64,000 bases of DNA from Callorhinus ursinus (GCF_003265705.1 NW_020312817.1:32017820-32081819); one strand, 5' to 3'. Shown: positions 36,690 to 48,962, numbered from the stretch's first letter. The notes: generated from the letters alone by a model not told the origin. Program-made: numbers and translations.

Positions 36690-37150
36690 GGGAAGACATT
36701 TAAAAAATATATTTCAAATTTACAGAAAAGTTGCAACAACAGTAGAAAAATTTCCATACACCCCTCACTCAAGAGATCCCATTCAAATTTCAGCACCTGT
36801 CTCAACGTCCTTCCTGGCAAAAGGGTTCAAACCAGGAGCACAATTGTACTTGTTTCTTCAGTTTCCTTCAATCCAGCACAATTCCTCAGTCCTCCCTTGA
36901 CTTGACCTTTATGACTTTCATATTTTTGAGGGTTGCAGGAAAACTATTTTATACAGTGTGCTTCCATTGGGATTTGTCTGGTGTTTCTTCCTGATGAGAT
37001 TGGCGTCATACATCTTTCGCAGGATTATCACTGAAATAATGCTGTTCTTCACACCTCTCAGGTAATGCCAAGTTCCGGGTGTGGCCTCTCACCCATGAGG
37101 TTAACCTTGTTCACCTGGGTAAGGTTGCCAGGTTTCTTCACCCTAAAGCT
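36690..37150 (+). mobile_element. L1-type fragment
   Basis: AGAAAAGTTGCAACAACAGT to TTCACACCTCTCAGG, an old L1-associated segment. Confidence 0.5.
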
Positions 37151-37392
37151 ACTAATATATACTTTAGCCAAGGGGCCTCAGAGATGAAATATTAAACTAA
37201 TTATAACCTATCCACTAGTTTAATTAACTGTTCAATGCAGGGTTGTAATATTCTAGGTGTGAGAAATCATTTGGGAAACCCTAGAGAAGAAAGAAAAAGA
37301 ATATTTTCTTACTCACAAGGAAACATAACAACTACAAATTAGTTCCCAATTTGGTGGCTTCTAGGTTTGAGATTACATTTATTACCCAAGTA

Positions 37393-37711
37393 TAGTTGAC
37401 CCTTGAGCAATGCAGGGGTTCAGGGCATCAACCCCCATGCAGTCAAAAATCCACATATAACTTTTGACTCCCCAAAACTTGACTACTAATAGCCTATTGT
37501 TGACCAAAAGCTGTACTAATAACATATAAACAGTTGATTAACACATATTTTGCATGTTACATGTATTGCATATTGTGTTCTTACAGTAAAATAAGCTAGA
37601 GAAAAGAAAATGTTATTAAGAGAGTCATAAGAGAAAATACACTTAAGGTACTGAACTGTAAAAAACCCACATATATGTGCACCTGTGCAGTTCAAACCCA
37701 TGTTGTTCAAC
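37393..37711 (+). mobile_element. Tigger-like (TcMar) non-autonomous DNA transposon
   Basis: Left end GTTGACCCTTGAGCAATGCA and right end TTCAAACCCATGTTGTTCAA are inverted copies. A TA precedes the left end. Confidence 0.7.
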
Positions 37712-37834
37712 CGGACTTGGTTTTCCTCTGTTCTAAAGAATTGTCTTTAAAAAGAAAATAATTACAAAGAAAAAATAAAGTAACATCTTCCACTCATTAA
37801 AAAAAATAATTTAAAAAATTAAAAATAAATAAAT

Positions 37835-38088
37835 AGGGCACCTGGGTGGCTTAGCCAGTTAGGCGTCTGACTCTTGATTTCGGCTCAGGTCACGATCTCA
37901 GGGTCGTAGGATCTCCGGCCCCACATCAGGCTCCTAACTTAGCGTGAAGTCTGGGTCCCCTCTCCTGCTTCTCCCCCAGTGTGCTCTCTCTCTCTCTAAT
38001 ATATAAGTAAATAAATCAAAACAAAAACAAAACAAATAAAAACAAAACAAATAAACAAAATAAAACAAACAAAAACAAATAAATAAGA
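37835..38088 (+). mobile_element. CAN SINE with long A-rich tail
   Basis: ACTCTTGATTTCGGCTCAGG subtype. The tail has expanded into about 90 bases of AAAAC/AAAT repeats. Confidence 0.85.
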
Positions 38089-39912
38089 GTTACTTAGCCC
38101 CAGTAAGGATATGCACCTTTGGGGGGCAGTTGGAGGAAGATACTGGTAATTAATTGTTTTTATGAAAGACAATAAAAAGGCTAATTATATGTCAAACCAC
38201 AGATCCGATGAGAGTAAAATCTTAGAGAAATTGATGTTTTGTGGTGGCAACCAATCTATCCTTTTTTATAAAATACACACATAAAAGAGAACTTTGATTT
38301 TCCTGAGAAAAGACCTTCTATATGAGACATGTAGAGTGTGACAACATGTGAGCTTAATTGTGGCATTTGATGACGAACTCACTGACGGTGTCAGCAAGAA
38401 ACAAAACTTTACGGTCTAATAACAGGACAATTTTAGTTCATGTGAGATGGTGAAGACAAACATGGTATTCAATATGAAAAACACCACACAACCACAGATC
38501 TAGTAAAGCCTTGTTGAAAATGCAAATACCCACTAAAATGCAACACAACCTACCCCACCCCCACAAGAATAAGTCTCCAGGCGTCCAGGAGTCCATGCCT
38601 TCTTTACCATACACCCCAGTGCTGACCCTTCACAGGTGAGCCTATCACTGACTTTAGTTCAATGATCTATGGATTCCTGTTTCAAATTCTTAGAATATAA
38701 GTTCTTATCATTAGCTGTGGGATTATCATTTTTCCAGTTCCCAGACATTTTGCCTAACCAGGTAAGATGTGATACTAAACAACTACACAGGCATCACTGT
38801 AAAGACCAAACTAAGATGGCATACTGTGGAGTTTGAACTGTTGTGACCGCTAGGTAACCAATGACCGTCCAATCTCAAAGGACTAAAGGAAGTTAGTGTC
38901 AACGAATACAAGGATAGTTCGTGAAGAGCAGAGCGTGAAAGAATTCAGAACTACCAGCAGAAGACAGAAGGGAAACACAGCACATACCTCCTGTTCCTTA
39001 GCCAGTTCCCATTATCAGCTGTAACCATTTTAAACAATTGGATCACCAGTTTGCAGTGGGCTATTTAGTTTTGGTAGGAGTGCAATCCTTTTCCAATTGA
39101 GGCATTTATCTTTTTCAAGTCTCAACCTCTCCAATTATTCAAAACATAATTCAAGGCTCAGATGCTTTGGGTAGCACTTCTAGGTATCGCCAAGGAAGGG
39201 GGTCAGCAAATCCTCTCCTCAAAAAAGCAACTATAATGCTGGAAAAAAAATTGACCAAACAACTCTGCTGCTCTGGAAACTGGCCAAAAGCATACAACAA
39301 TCTGACATGTGTTTATGTTTGGAAAACTGCAGACTTTGTGCAGGGACCGTGGGAGACTGTGGCATTTTTGCCTGGAGCTGCTCCCACCCTCCTCCTCCCC
39401 CAGCTCAGTCACTGTGGAGGTTCTGCGGGACAAAACAGAACATATGGGCCGGCAGGTTGCTGTGGCTGAAGGGGGTGTTCGCTCAATTTGGAGCAGCAGG
39501 TGATACCAATACCCAACATTTTTATCAATGATCTCTCTCTGCTATGCAAGCAGGGGCAGCTGATGGCCCTACTAGCCTGACATTGCAGTCTGGTTGGAAA
39601 ATGCAGATTTCTGGATGATCAGAGGCTGCGCACATGCATAGCAGAGACCAGATAGGGTCCAAGCTGTACACTCCTGGCCAACTCTGAGGCTGCATGCACG
39701 TGCACAGGAAATTAAAAAGGGTTCAGCAAAAAGTATAAGCCAGGACAGACTTGAAAACAGCCCAAACAGTGAATTCACTCCCCATCTAAAACAGATCCAT
39801 CAGCAAAGGGCAGAAATCCGACTGGTTGGGGTTTCTTAGCACCACTAAGCTATGCAGACACAGGGCAACCCCCTAGAAAGCTAAACTTAAAAATAAACAC
39901 AAGAATGTTTTT

Positions 39913-40117
39913 ATTTTTTATTATTTTTTTAAGATTGTATTTATTTGTTTGACAGAGAGAGACACAGCGAGAGAGGGAACACAAGCAGGGGAGTGGGAGA
40001 GGGAGAAGCAGGCTTCCCACTGAGCAGGGAGCCTGATGTGGGACTCGATCCCAGGACCCTGGGATCATGACCCAAGCCGAAGGCAGATGCTTAACGCCTG
40101 AGCCACCCAGGCGCCCC
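39913..40117 (-). mobile_element. CAN SINE inside L1
   Basis: Target duplication AAGAATGTTTTT at 39901-39912 and 40118-40129, exact. Confidence 0.92.
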
Positions 40118-40330
40118 AAGAATGTTTTTTAAAAATAACCAAAAAGTTGAATAGAGATAGATTATAAAAAAGAACCAAGTGAAAACTGTAGGGTTGAAAC
40201 GTACAACAACACATGAAATAACACTAGAGAAGCTAAGAAATGGATTTGAGATGACAGAAGAAAAAAAATAAGTGAACCTGAAGATAAATCCATAGAAATC
40301 ATCAACTGAAAAATAGAGAAAACAGAACAG

Positions 40331-40495
40331 GGACACCTGGGTGGCTCAGTTGGTTAAACGTCTGCCTTCGGCTCAGGCCATGATCTCAGGGTCCCGGGAT
40401 GGAGTCCCACGTGTCCGCTTCTCACTCTCCCTCTGCCTGCCGCTCCCCCTGCTTGTGTGCGCGCTCTCAAATAAGTAAATATCTTAAAAAAAGAG
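40331..40495 (+). mobile_element. CAN SINE inside L1, internally shortened
   Basis: Exact target duplication GAAAACAGAACAG at 40318-40330 and 40496-40508. Confidence 0.92.
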
Positions 40496-40564
40496 GAAAA
40501 CAGAACAGAACCTCGGAGACATGTAAGACATCAAGCACATCAACACATGTGTGAGAGTCCAAGA

Positions 40565-41014
40565 AGGAGAGGATGCGTTCTGTGCCCACTGCTGCCATGG
40601 CACCTGTGAAAAAGCTTCTGGTGAAGCGGGGGCAAAAAAAAGAACCCTTGACCGCACCCCCTCTGTAGAGGATGGAATCATGGATGCTGCCAATTTTGAG
40701 CGGTTTCTGCAAGAAAGAATCAAAGTGAATGGAGAAACTGGGAGTCTCAGTGGAGGGGTTGTAACCATTGAAAGGAGCAAGAGCAAGATTACTGTAACCT
40801 CTGAGGTGCCTTTTCCCAAAAGGTATTTGAAATATCTCACCAAAAAATATTTGAAGAATAATAATCTATGTGATTGGTTACACACAGTTGCTACCAGCAA
40901 AGAGAGTTACAAATTGCATTACTTTCAGATTAACCAGGATGAGGGAGAGGAGGATTAAAACTCATTTATCTGGAATATTTTATATGAGTTCTTGAATAAA
41001 ACTTGAGAACCAAA
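40565..41014 (+). pseudogene. RPL22: RPL22 processed pseudogene
   Basis: An intronless copy of ribosomal protein L22 mRNA. ATG at 40597 begins [10 protein letters not shown], then the basic run and the following segment have small deletions that shift frame. From about 40665 the frame reads [20 protein letters not shown], then [20 protein letters not shown], then [40 protein letters not shown] and [17 protein letters not shown] with stop at 40958. A matching 3' UTR with AATAAA at 40995-41000 is followed by an A-rich tail. Similar AAGAAGGAGAGG / AAGAAGAGGAA flanks are the probable target-site duplication. The 5' frameshift and many substitutions argue it is dead. Confidence 0.93.
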
Positions 41015-42109
41015 AAACAAAACAAAACAAACAAAAAAGAACAAAAAGAAGAGGAAACGGTCAGAAAAGTATTTCAAAAAATAATGGCAAAAACTCTCAA
41101 ATTTGACAAAAACCATTAATCGATACAACCAAGAAGCTCAAATAACTCCAAGAGAATACAAAAAGATCCCCACCTAGCTATATAATATTTAAACTACTGA
41201 ATGCCAAAAAACAAAGAAAATTGGAAAGAGAAAAAGTACTCATTACTACACGGGACTACCAATACAATTAACATCTGACTGCTCATCTGAAACAGTGGGG
41301 TCCAGGAAGCAGCAGAAAGACATAGTCAAAGTGCTTAAAAACGAAGGATTCCGTATCACCCAAAACTACCACTCAAAAGCAAAGATGAAATGAAAACATT
41401 CCCAGATAAAGAATTAGAGAATTCATTGCTAGCAGACCTGCCTCACCAGAAATACTAGAGGAAGTCCTTCATGCTAAAAGGAAATTAAGATGGCAACATG
41501 AATCCTTGGAAAGAAAGAAGAATATCAGATATAGTAAATTTATGGGTAACAAAAAGGGCCTGTGTATTTTCTCATCTCTTTTTTAAAAGACATAAGACTG
41601 TATAAAGCAAAGATTATGACACTGTATCACTGAGTTTATGATACCTACAGCACACGAGAAGGAAATCCAGGAAAAGGAAATACCCTGGAGCAAAATTTCT
41701 GTATTTTACTAGAATATTAATGTGAAGTAGATTGTGATAAATGAAGATATAACAACTAAGGAAATAACTCACAAATACAGTAAAAAATAAAATGAAGAGG
41801 AATTAAAATGATACAGCAAAACAACACTTAATACAAAAGAAGGCAGGTCCAAGGGGAAGAGGGGAAAAAAGACGGAAAACATATAGAAAACAACAAAAAT
41901 GGGAAATACAAAAAAAAAAATGGGAATTGTAAATCCAACCATAGCAATGATTGTATTAACTGTAGATGGCTTAAATACCCCAAAAGGCAGTTTTGTCAGA
42001 CTGAAATTAAAAAGCAAGATATAGCAACTAACTACATGCACCAATAGGCTGAAATTAAGTGGATGGAAAAAATGTACCATACAAAACAGTCATCAATAGA
42101 GAGCTGGAG

Positions 42110-42310
42110 GGGCGCCTGGGGGGCTCAGTCGGTTGGACGTCTGCCTTCAGCTCAGGTCATGGTCTTGGTGTCCTGGGATGGAGCCCCGCATCAGGCTCCC
42201 CACTTGGCAGGGAGTCTGCTTCTCCCTCTCCCTCTGCCTGCCATTCCCCCCTGCTTGCGCTCTCTTCTCTTTCTGTGTCAAATAAATAAATAAAATCTTA
42301 AAAAAAAAAC
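42110..42310 (+). mobile_element. CAN SINE inside L1
   Basis: Target duplication AGAGCTGGAG at 42100-42109 and 42311-42320. It interrupts the L1 phrase GAGCTGGAGTGGCTATA. Confidence 0.92.
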
Positions 42311-42671
42311 AGAGCTGGAGTGGCTATATTACTATCAGACAAAATAGACTTTAAAACAAGAAGTATTCGTAGAGACAAAAATACTTTATAGTAAAAGCAT
42401 CATCATATCAGAAAGATACAATTATAAATGTATGTATGCAGCTAGAAGAGCCACAGAGGCTTTGAAGCAATAATTGTGACCAGAGGCCACTCCTGGAGTC
42501 ACCTTAGTGTTGGGTAAAACCAATAGTTCTAGTAAATACAGCTTCAAATTTCCTGAACAGCACGTTAACTTTCTTTTAGATGAATATTTCTCTGAGCACA
42601 GTGACCTCTGCTGGTATTTATATAAACTAAAATGCAGTTTCTACCATTTTCATAGAAAGGTTCTACTCCAG

Positions 42672-42875
42672 GGGCGCCTGGGTGGCTTGGATGGTTAAGC
42701 CTCTGCCTTTGGCTCAGGTCATGATCTCCAGGTCCTGGGATCGAGCCCCACACCGAGTCCCACATCGGGCTTCCAGCTCAGTGGGGACTCTGCTTCTCCC
42801 TCTCCCTCTGCCTCTCCCCTGCTCATGCTGTCTCAAATGAATAAATTCTTTAAAAAAAAAAAAAAAGAAAGAAAG
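42672..42875 (+). mobile_element. CAN SINE
   Basis: Flanks AAAGGTTCTACTCCAG / AAAGGTTCCATTCCAG. Confidence 0.9.
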
Positions 42876-43059
42876 AAAGGTTCCATTCCAGCTTAAGGTC
42901 ATTTGCTCAGAGAAAGGATCAGAGAAACATAAAGAATACATATTAGAACCTTCCTTTGAATGAGTATTGCAAACTTTATTATAATAGTAATAAGCCAGGC
43001 CAATCTGTCCAGTAACTAGTGAACTAGGTGGGCCATTACTAGCCCCAACTGCAATATTC

Positions 43060-43190
43060 TGGTTATATATTAGAATCACCAGGAAGATTTTTAGAATATT
43101 AATGCTCAGGCATCACCCTCAGCAATTTTGACTTCATTGGAATGTTTCTAAGGCTTCTGGGTGATCCTAATATGTAACTAGGGAAAACCA
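43060..43190 (+). mobile_element. hAT-Charlie fragment, MER20-like
   Basis: TATTAGAATCACCAGGAAGA near the start, GGGTGATCCTAATATGTAAC near the end, an inverted arrangement. Confidence 0.6.
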
Positions 43191-43424
43191 CCACCCTAGA
43201 GTAAAAGCTTTCACTAATATTCTAAGTGCATAAATGTTTAGCTAGAATTTGCCCCGTAGCTTCAGGAAGCACTTCCTCAAGAATGAGTCACAGAGAAACA
43301 ATCTTCCCAGACCAAAAGTGTGTCTCAGTAAGGCTGTTGCAACCCTACCAGTAATGGCACCTAAGATCTTCAGAAATAATTATATTGAAGACTGTGAACA
43401 GTTGAAGATAAACGTCTAAACCAG

Positions 43425-43730
43425 GGATGGCAAACATTTTCTGTAATGGTTTTGTGATGTACAATCTGTCACAATTACTCAATTCTGCCCCTATAACACA
43501 AAAAGTCAAGAGATGATAGGTAAACAAATAAGCCTTGGCTGCGTTCCAGTAAAACTTTATGGATGCTGCAATTTGAATTTCACATCATTTTCATGTCATT
43601 AAGTATTATTACACTTTTAATTTTTTCAACCACATAAAAATGTAGAAACCATCTTAGCTCATTAGCTGTATGAAAACAGCAGTGGGCCAGATCTGGCCTG
43701 TGGGCCATCACTTCCTAAATCCTGGTCTAA
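43425..43730 (-). mobile_element. hAT-type DNA transposon
   Basis: CCAGGGATGGCAAACATTTT CTGTAA at one end and GGGCCAGATCTGGCCTGTGG GCCATC near the other. Family recognised by the GGCCAGATCTGGCC phrase. Subfamily not assigned. Confidence 0.65.
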
Positions 43731-44689
43731 ATAGCCTGCACTCTGAAAGAATATAAACAGTAAAGCATAGTATAACCATCCTTAGTTAAAGAAGGCAGTA
43801 TGTTCTTATTATAGGAGCCCAGGAACTCTGGTGATGGTCATTTTGACAATGACTGAGATAAACTAGCCCATCTAACTTTACCTCTGCTATATATATTTTC
43901 TTTACAGCCAGATTTTTTATTCTTGGCATTGAACAGATTCATTTTCTAGAATCCAGATTTCTTCAAGATATGCTATAACCCCAAATAAAAACTAACAAGG
44001 TCTTCCTATAGGATCACATTCAGCCTCCTGCAAGCTTTGGTTACCGAGAACTACCCCAGGGAATCTGCAGAGAACTGGATAGGATTACAGGCTATAACCT
44101 TAGGCAGCTGATAGTCATATGAAATGGCTGCTGTGGGTCCAATGACGTTATTAACGTTTCTCACATGGGATAGGTGGACTCATCTGGGCTCACCAGCTCT
44201 TGGAGTGGTAGGTAAGTCCCCACCCTTCTCAGAGAACTGTCTGCACAGAAATCTTCCACACCCTTTCTGAGGAGAACTCTTGGGAGTTTAACCCAAATGA
44301 GAAAAAAACCTTGCACTACAGCTGCAGAGTGGAGCTGGACATTAACAGCGGCCTATGGATCCAGATCCTCTGCAGGCGGAGTCAGACAGGGTCAGAGTCA
44401 GTCTTAGAGGTAGCTGAAAGGAAATGGGAACTTTTCATTGAAATGGTGATTGTAAAGGTCTCAGACAAGAGAGGAGGTTCCAATTTTATATGCTTGATTT
44501 AATAGATTAGAATTCATTAATTCATCCATTAACTAACTTTTCCTTCATCAAGTACTAGGCAGTGAGGAAATGGAATAAGGCCTGGTACATCCTGTCCCAA
44601 TTAGACTTGGCAGCATACCTGCAGAGAAGTAAATAGGCAATTACAGTGTGAATAGGAATCCGACTATAGAAGTTCACGGTGTTGAAAGC

Positions 44690-45850
44690 AAGGGAACGTC
44701 AACCAGACTTTTGAATATGTGGAAACTTTCCAGAATAGGGGGAAAATATGCATTCTGCCACAATTAAAACAAAAAAAACTATGCTGAGACACCATTTTCC
44801 AACACAAGATTGGTAAAATTAACAAGTGATAGCCCACCATGTTACACAAAGTATACCATGTAGGCAATAGGAGAGAAACAGATATATATCTAGTTACCAG
44901 GGCAAACTAACAATATCTAGCAAAAATATAAATGCACATATCCTTTGACCAGCAATTCAACTTCTAGGGATTATCCAAGATATGCAGGGTCACATGTAAT
45001 GTATTGTGCAAGGTGATTCACTACAGCATTGTTACAGTAATTAGAAACAACCCTCACAGGTGATAAGGAACTGATTCAGTTCCTGTTAACTCTGCTCAAA
45101 AACGCTCAGTGGAAAAAAAGCAAGCACTCTCCAAAGTATACAAGGTCCTGTATGATCTATGTCCTACAGCCCTCTCCCTTCCTATGCCATCTCTTCCCGG
45201 TTCTCCCTTCTGTTCACTTCATTGTGGTCTCCTTACCCAACTGAAAACTCTTCAGGGCCTTCACAGTTACTGTGCCCTCTGCCCAGAGTTGATGTACCTT
45301 ACTCCCTCACTTGTGCAAATGTCACCATCAGAGGCCTTACTTAGACACCCTTTACTCAACACCAACCAACTCCCTCTCTCTCCCCCAGCTTCATGGTTGT
45401 GCATATCCATCATTACCCACCTGTTTGTTCATTTGTCTCTCCAGAACTTAAGCTCCATGAAGACGGACTTTGTTCACCTGTTTTCCAAGGCTAGCAGAAC
45501 CTGGCACATTGAAGGGGCACAAAAGTTAACTGCATAAATTATGCAATATCCAGGAACTAAATAGTATGCAGCATAAAAAAATGAGCAAGTGCCATTTTTA
45601 CCTACATAAAAGAACTCCAAAATGTTAAGTGAGAAAAACAAGGTCTATCTCTTTTGTGTTAAAAGGAAAAAGGAGAAAGTATGTATGTGTGCTCAGGCTA
45701 TATAATTGGTTAACAGTGGTTATCTTTGGGGAGAGAACTGTGCTGCTTAGTTAGGGGTAGGGAGCCTTCTTACTGTATACACCTTGAATATATATTACCA
45801 AGTCAAAAAATGAGATAAAATGGAAAATAAGTTGGGCCAATGGCCTATGG
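44690..45850 (+). mobile_element. L1 3' end split by an L2-like segment
   Basis: CTTTGACCAGCAATTCAACT TCTAGGGATTATCC up to about 45075, then L1 resumes at about 45538 with AAATAGTATGCAGCATAAAA and ends near TTGAATATATATTACC. Confidence 0.65.
45080..45535 (+). mobile_element. L2-like LINE segment
   Basis: CTCAAAAACGCTCAGTGG near the start and CTTAAGCTCCATGAAGACGG ACTTTG near the end follow the L2 consensus order. Confidence 0.6.
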
Positions 45851-46114
45851 GAAAGGGAAAAAGCACTAGATCTGAGAACTGGCCTTGAGGGAGTAACAGT
45901 TAATTAGCTACTGCATTCCACATGTTTGTTATCCTTCTAACCAGCATCTTTTCCTCATTAAGTCTGGAAACAAAATAGCCAAATTATTAGCAATGGCATA
46001 ATCTACAATGGATAGAATCATAGATTTTATTTTCTGATTTTCCCATATGGTTTTGTTTTAAAGGAGCAATAAGGTGCTTTATTGATTAGAAAAGTAAGAA
46101 AAGTAAGGGCTTTG

Positions 46115-46297
46115 GGTGCCTGGGTGGCTCAGTCGTTAAGTGTCTGCCTTTGGCTCAGGTCATGATCCCAGGGTCCTGGGATCGAGCCCCGCATCGGGCT
46201 CCCTGCTCCACGGGAAGCCTGCTTCTCCCTCTCCCTCTCCCTCTGCTGCTCTGCCTGCTTGTGCTCTGTCAAAATAAAATCCTTAAAAAAAAAAAAA
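46115..46297 (+). mobile_element. CAN SINE
   Basis: Flanks AAAAGTAAGGGCTTTGG / AAAAGTAAGGGTTTTGG. Confidence 0.9.
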
Positions 46298-47587
46298 AAA
46301 AGTAAGGGTTTTGGAATGGTATGTAGGATTCAACGTTTCCTACCTCCTAACAGGATAATAGTACAGTATTAATCTTTCTGAACCCATTTCCTCTTCTGCG
46401 AGCACTATTTTGTTGTGGGGATTGACAAAAATATCAAAAATTTGGTATTTTTACTAGAATGATAACAGGAACCCCTAAGGTGTGGAAAAAATAACCTATC
46501 TGGCTTTAAAGCTGCCTACTGGTGTTCCCTGCCACTGTCCCTTAAGATAATTCTGGATAGAACAGCTTTAATACTACCATACCTTAAACCTAGGCATCTT
46601 CATCCCATTTCTTTGGCTTGTCACCAGTTTTCACCACCCTCCAAACACTCCAAGACCAGCCAGGCCCCTAGTATGTTACTTCGACTTTTACTCCAACATG
46701 TCTTTCCAGCTATGCAATTATTTACATCGAGGTTGTACAGCCCTCCCTTCCAAAGTCCTCCAAATAACGGTTGCTCAAGGATAGCCAGATCTAATGAATT
46801 CTTCGCTATTACTCTTCGCCAAGCTGTTAAGAGCTTCCACTTCCTTTTAATATTATCTTGGAAATCACCGTGCTCTTTAGACTTCAAGATAGGCTACATG
46901 AAGATGAGAAATCACAATCCTATACCACCATTCATTTAACCAATTCTCAAAGTTTGATGGTGTTTCCAAACTCCCTCAGATTTCATCTCAGGAGGGAATA
47001 TGGCAAGGTGGTAGGAACTTTCACTCAATACTTAGCCTAGCTCCAAGTCCAAAGGAAAACTACCACTGTGAAGTCAGGGGTATGCATTACCTACCTTTCA
47101 ACACCTCTCGGTAGGTGAGAGGACCAAAATAAGATTTTATGTCCAAAGTACTGTGTCTGATGTGTTTAATTAGCTACCAGGTAGTGCCAGGTTTAAAATT
47201 TGTAAGGAATGAGCCTAGACTAGCACCTTATCAAGTCAGTCACATAAATTTAGCATTCCTAACATCTTAAATTGTAAACAAAAGTACACTGCATCAAAGT
47301 GTTACCATTTTAAGATGTATACTAATCATAGAAGTAGTTGCTGTGAAGCATGTGAAAGGTACTAGCCTAGATACCCAGCATTCCCTTTCCCATTAAGGGC
47401 AGAACTTTCCGTGCTGGTTTCTTAAACCCATTTTTGCCCCTACCCCTCCTCTATATCCTTCTCATTCTTTTGTACTAATCTCTAGGATGCAGCTAGCAAT
47501 CCATCCCCAAGCTACAGGTGATTCCTACTCTTGGCTCAGAACTCCCACTTCCAAAAATTGATATCAGGATTGTTTGTTCTCTGCAGA

Positions 47588-47593
47588 TTTATT
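47588..47593 (-). terminator. SRSF7: SRSF7 distal poly(A) signal
   Basis: AATAAA on the minus strand in CACTTAATAAATCTGC, about 1.3 kb past the stop. It would give the long mRNA. Choice of this hexamer as the distal end is by position only. Confidence 0.5.
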
Positions 47594-48680
47594 AAGTGAA
47601 CTTATCTTTATATAATACAGAACAATTAAAGCTGACCAAGTGGAACAAATAAGCCTGCCAATTATACACAGCTTTACACCATTATAATTCAGCCAGTTGT
47701 CAAAATTCTGAAAACAAAGCATCCAATCTTTCAACGCACTAGTGATCAGACCAAATAAAATTTGATGCAGACCAGTATTCCCCTTTTTTTGCACCAATGC
47801 TAGTGAATACCTGGTAAAAGCTTGACCGGAAAACTCAAAATTAACTACTATTGCCCTACTAAAGATAAAGTCTCAATAAAGAATCTACTGGCTATATTCT
47901 AAGATCTACCAGATGCTACCAAAACAACTACATAAGGTGTTGCTAAATGTAGGTGAGATTTACAAAACTGCTTTAGTCTCATTAACATTTCTGATTGACA
48001 TCTTTTTTCTTTTCTCTGATTGACATCTTTAATTACTTTTGCACCAGCCTGGCAAAATAAGATGTTGGTAGTCAGAAACTGAAAAACCTAGATTGGGAAT
48101 TAACAGATCTCTGCTCAGAATATGGCAATCCATTTCAAGAGACAGATTATCCAGACTGGAAAATTTTGCAAAGCTGGTTTACATGAAGATGTTTTGTCCC
48201 AAATTCAGACAATTCCTCGAACATGCAGAAGTTGTGGTATAAAATGTCGAAAAAACAAAAACATTGGGTAGAACTTAATAAAATCAGGAGTTCTAGTTTG
48301 ACACCATCCCATCTAATAGCCTGAAAACCTCAGTTACGATACTTAACTAAATAGCCTTTGGAATCATTGGTCCCTCTAGGTTGACAGATTGAGATTAGAG
48401 CTTGATATCTAGTAACACCAACTCCAATAGATTAATGTAGGGACTTGTCATATACACTTATGCTATTAAGGGGACTTGAGTTACCTCACCCAAAGCTCTA
48501 AGGATAAAAAGGAATTTTCAAAGTGTATGTATACTACAGCTAATGATGTTGACAACTCAACACCATTAAACTTTGAAATGTTAAGTCTGTATGAATATGG
48601 TTAATATCAAGGTTCACCCCTGAAGCTTAACAAACTGAATATTAATATTGAACACAAATCAAAAATCTAGTTAGAAACAT

Positions 48681-48686
48681 TTTATT
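48681..48686 (-). terminator. SRSF7: SRSF7 proximal poly(A) signal
   Basis: TTTATT on the plus strand is AATAAA on the minus strand, about 220 bases past the stop. It would give the short mRNA. Confidence 0.55.
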
Positions 48687-48907
48687 TAAATGTGCCAAAT
48701 AAAAACCCACATTTTCAGACCATAGGATGTTAATACATTCAACAAAAATTTTATATTATCTTACTGCTGTGAATTTACAGAGTAATAATCCAGATCCACT
48801 TTGATTAGATGGTTGAAATACCCTTCCTAGGTTACACTTTGACACCACAAATCCCTTATAATAATGTAAACAAAATAACTTTTCCCTAAAAGGTGAACTT
48901 GAGAACT

Positions 48908-48962
48908 TCAGTCCACTCTTTCAGGACTTGCACTTCTTCGCGGACTTCCTGATGGGGAACGA
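48908..48962 (-). CDS. SRSF7: SRSF7 coding exon 8 and stop codon
   Basis: Acceptor is a 16-T tract ending in TTTAG. The coding part encodes (S)RSPSGSPRRSASPERVD and TGA at 48910-48908. The human C-terminus as I recall it is ERMD, so the penultimate residue is Val here. The total of the eight exons, 28+181+177+75+111+54+36+55 = 717 bases, is an unbroken 238-codon frame plus stop. Confidence 0.96.

Larger units (their letters stand above)
39170..42480 (+). mobile_element. Interrupted L1 (5' region into ORF2)
   Basis: Decayed L1 text runs through AATCCATAGAAATCATCAAC, TTCAAAAAATAATGGCAAAA, CATTCCCAGATAAAGAATTA GAGAATTCATTGCTAGCAGA and GGCTATATTACTATCAGACA AAATAGACTTTAAA. Three SINEs and the RPL22 pseudogene interrupt it. 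No functional frame remains. Confidence 0.75.
35471..47560. other. GALM-SRSF7 convergent intergenic region
   Basis: About 12 kb between the two 3' ends. It contains SINEs, an interrupted L1 (about 39170-42480) with an RPL22 processed pseudogene, a Tigger-like element (37393-37711), an hAT element (43425-43730), L1 and L2 pieces at 44.7-45.85 kb, and single-copy stretches (35.5-36.4, 38.1-39.1, 43.7-44.6, 46.3-47.5 kb) in which I recognise nothing. Confidence 0.75.
47566..48907 (-). other. SRSF7: SRSF7 3' untranslated region
   Basis: AT-rich sequence after the SRSF7 stop. Two AATAAA hexamers on the minus strand suggest a short (about 0.24 kb) and a long (about 1.35 kb) 3' UTR. No SINE interrupts it, unlike the flanking DNA, consistent with selection. 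The 3' limit is inferred. Confidence 0.65.

Noticed and set aside
41769..42080. Hydrophobic minus-strand frame resembling membrane segments
   Set aside because: Antisense of A-rich L1 sequence, which yields Phe/Leu-rich frames.
45109..45537. 142-codon plus-strand frame
   Set aside because: Lies wholly inside an L2-like segment and matches no gene I recognise.
47987..48030. Short tandem copy of TCTGATTGACATCTTT
   Set aside because: A 25-base local duplication in the SRSF7 3' UTR with no visible function.
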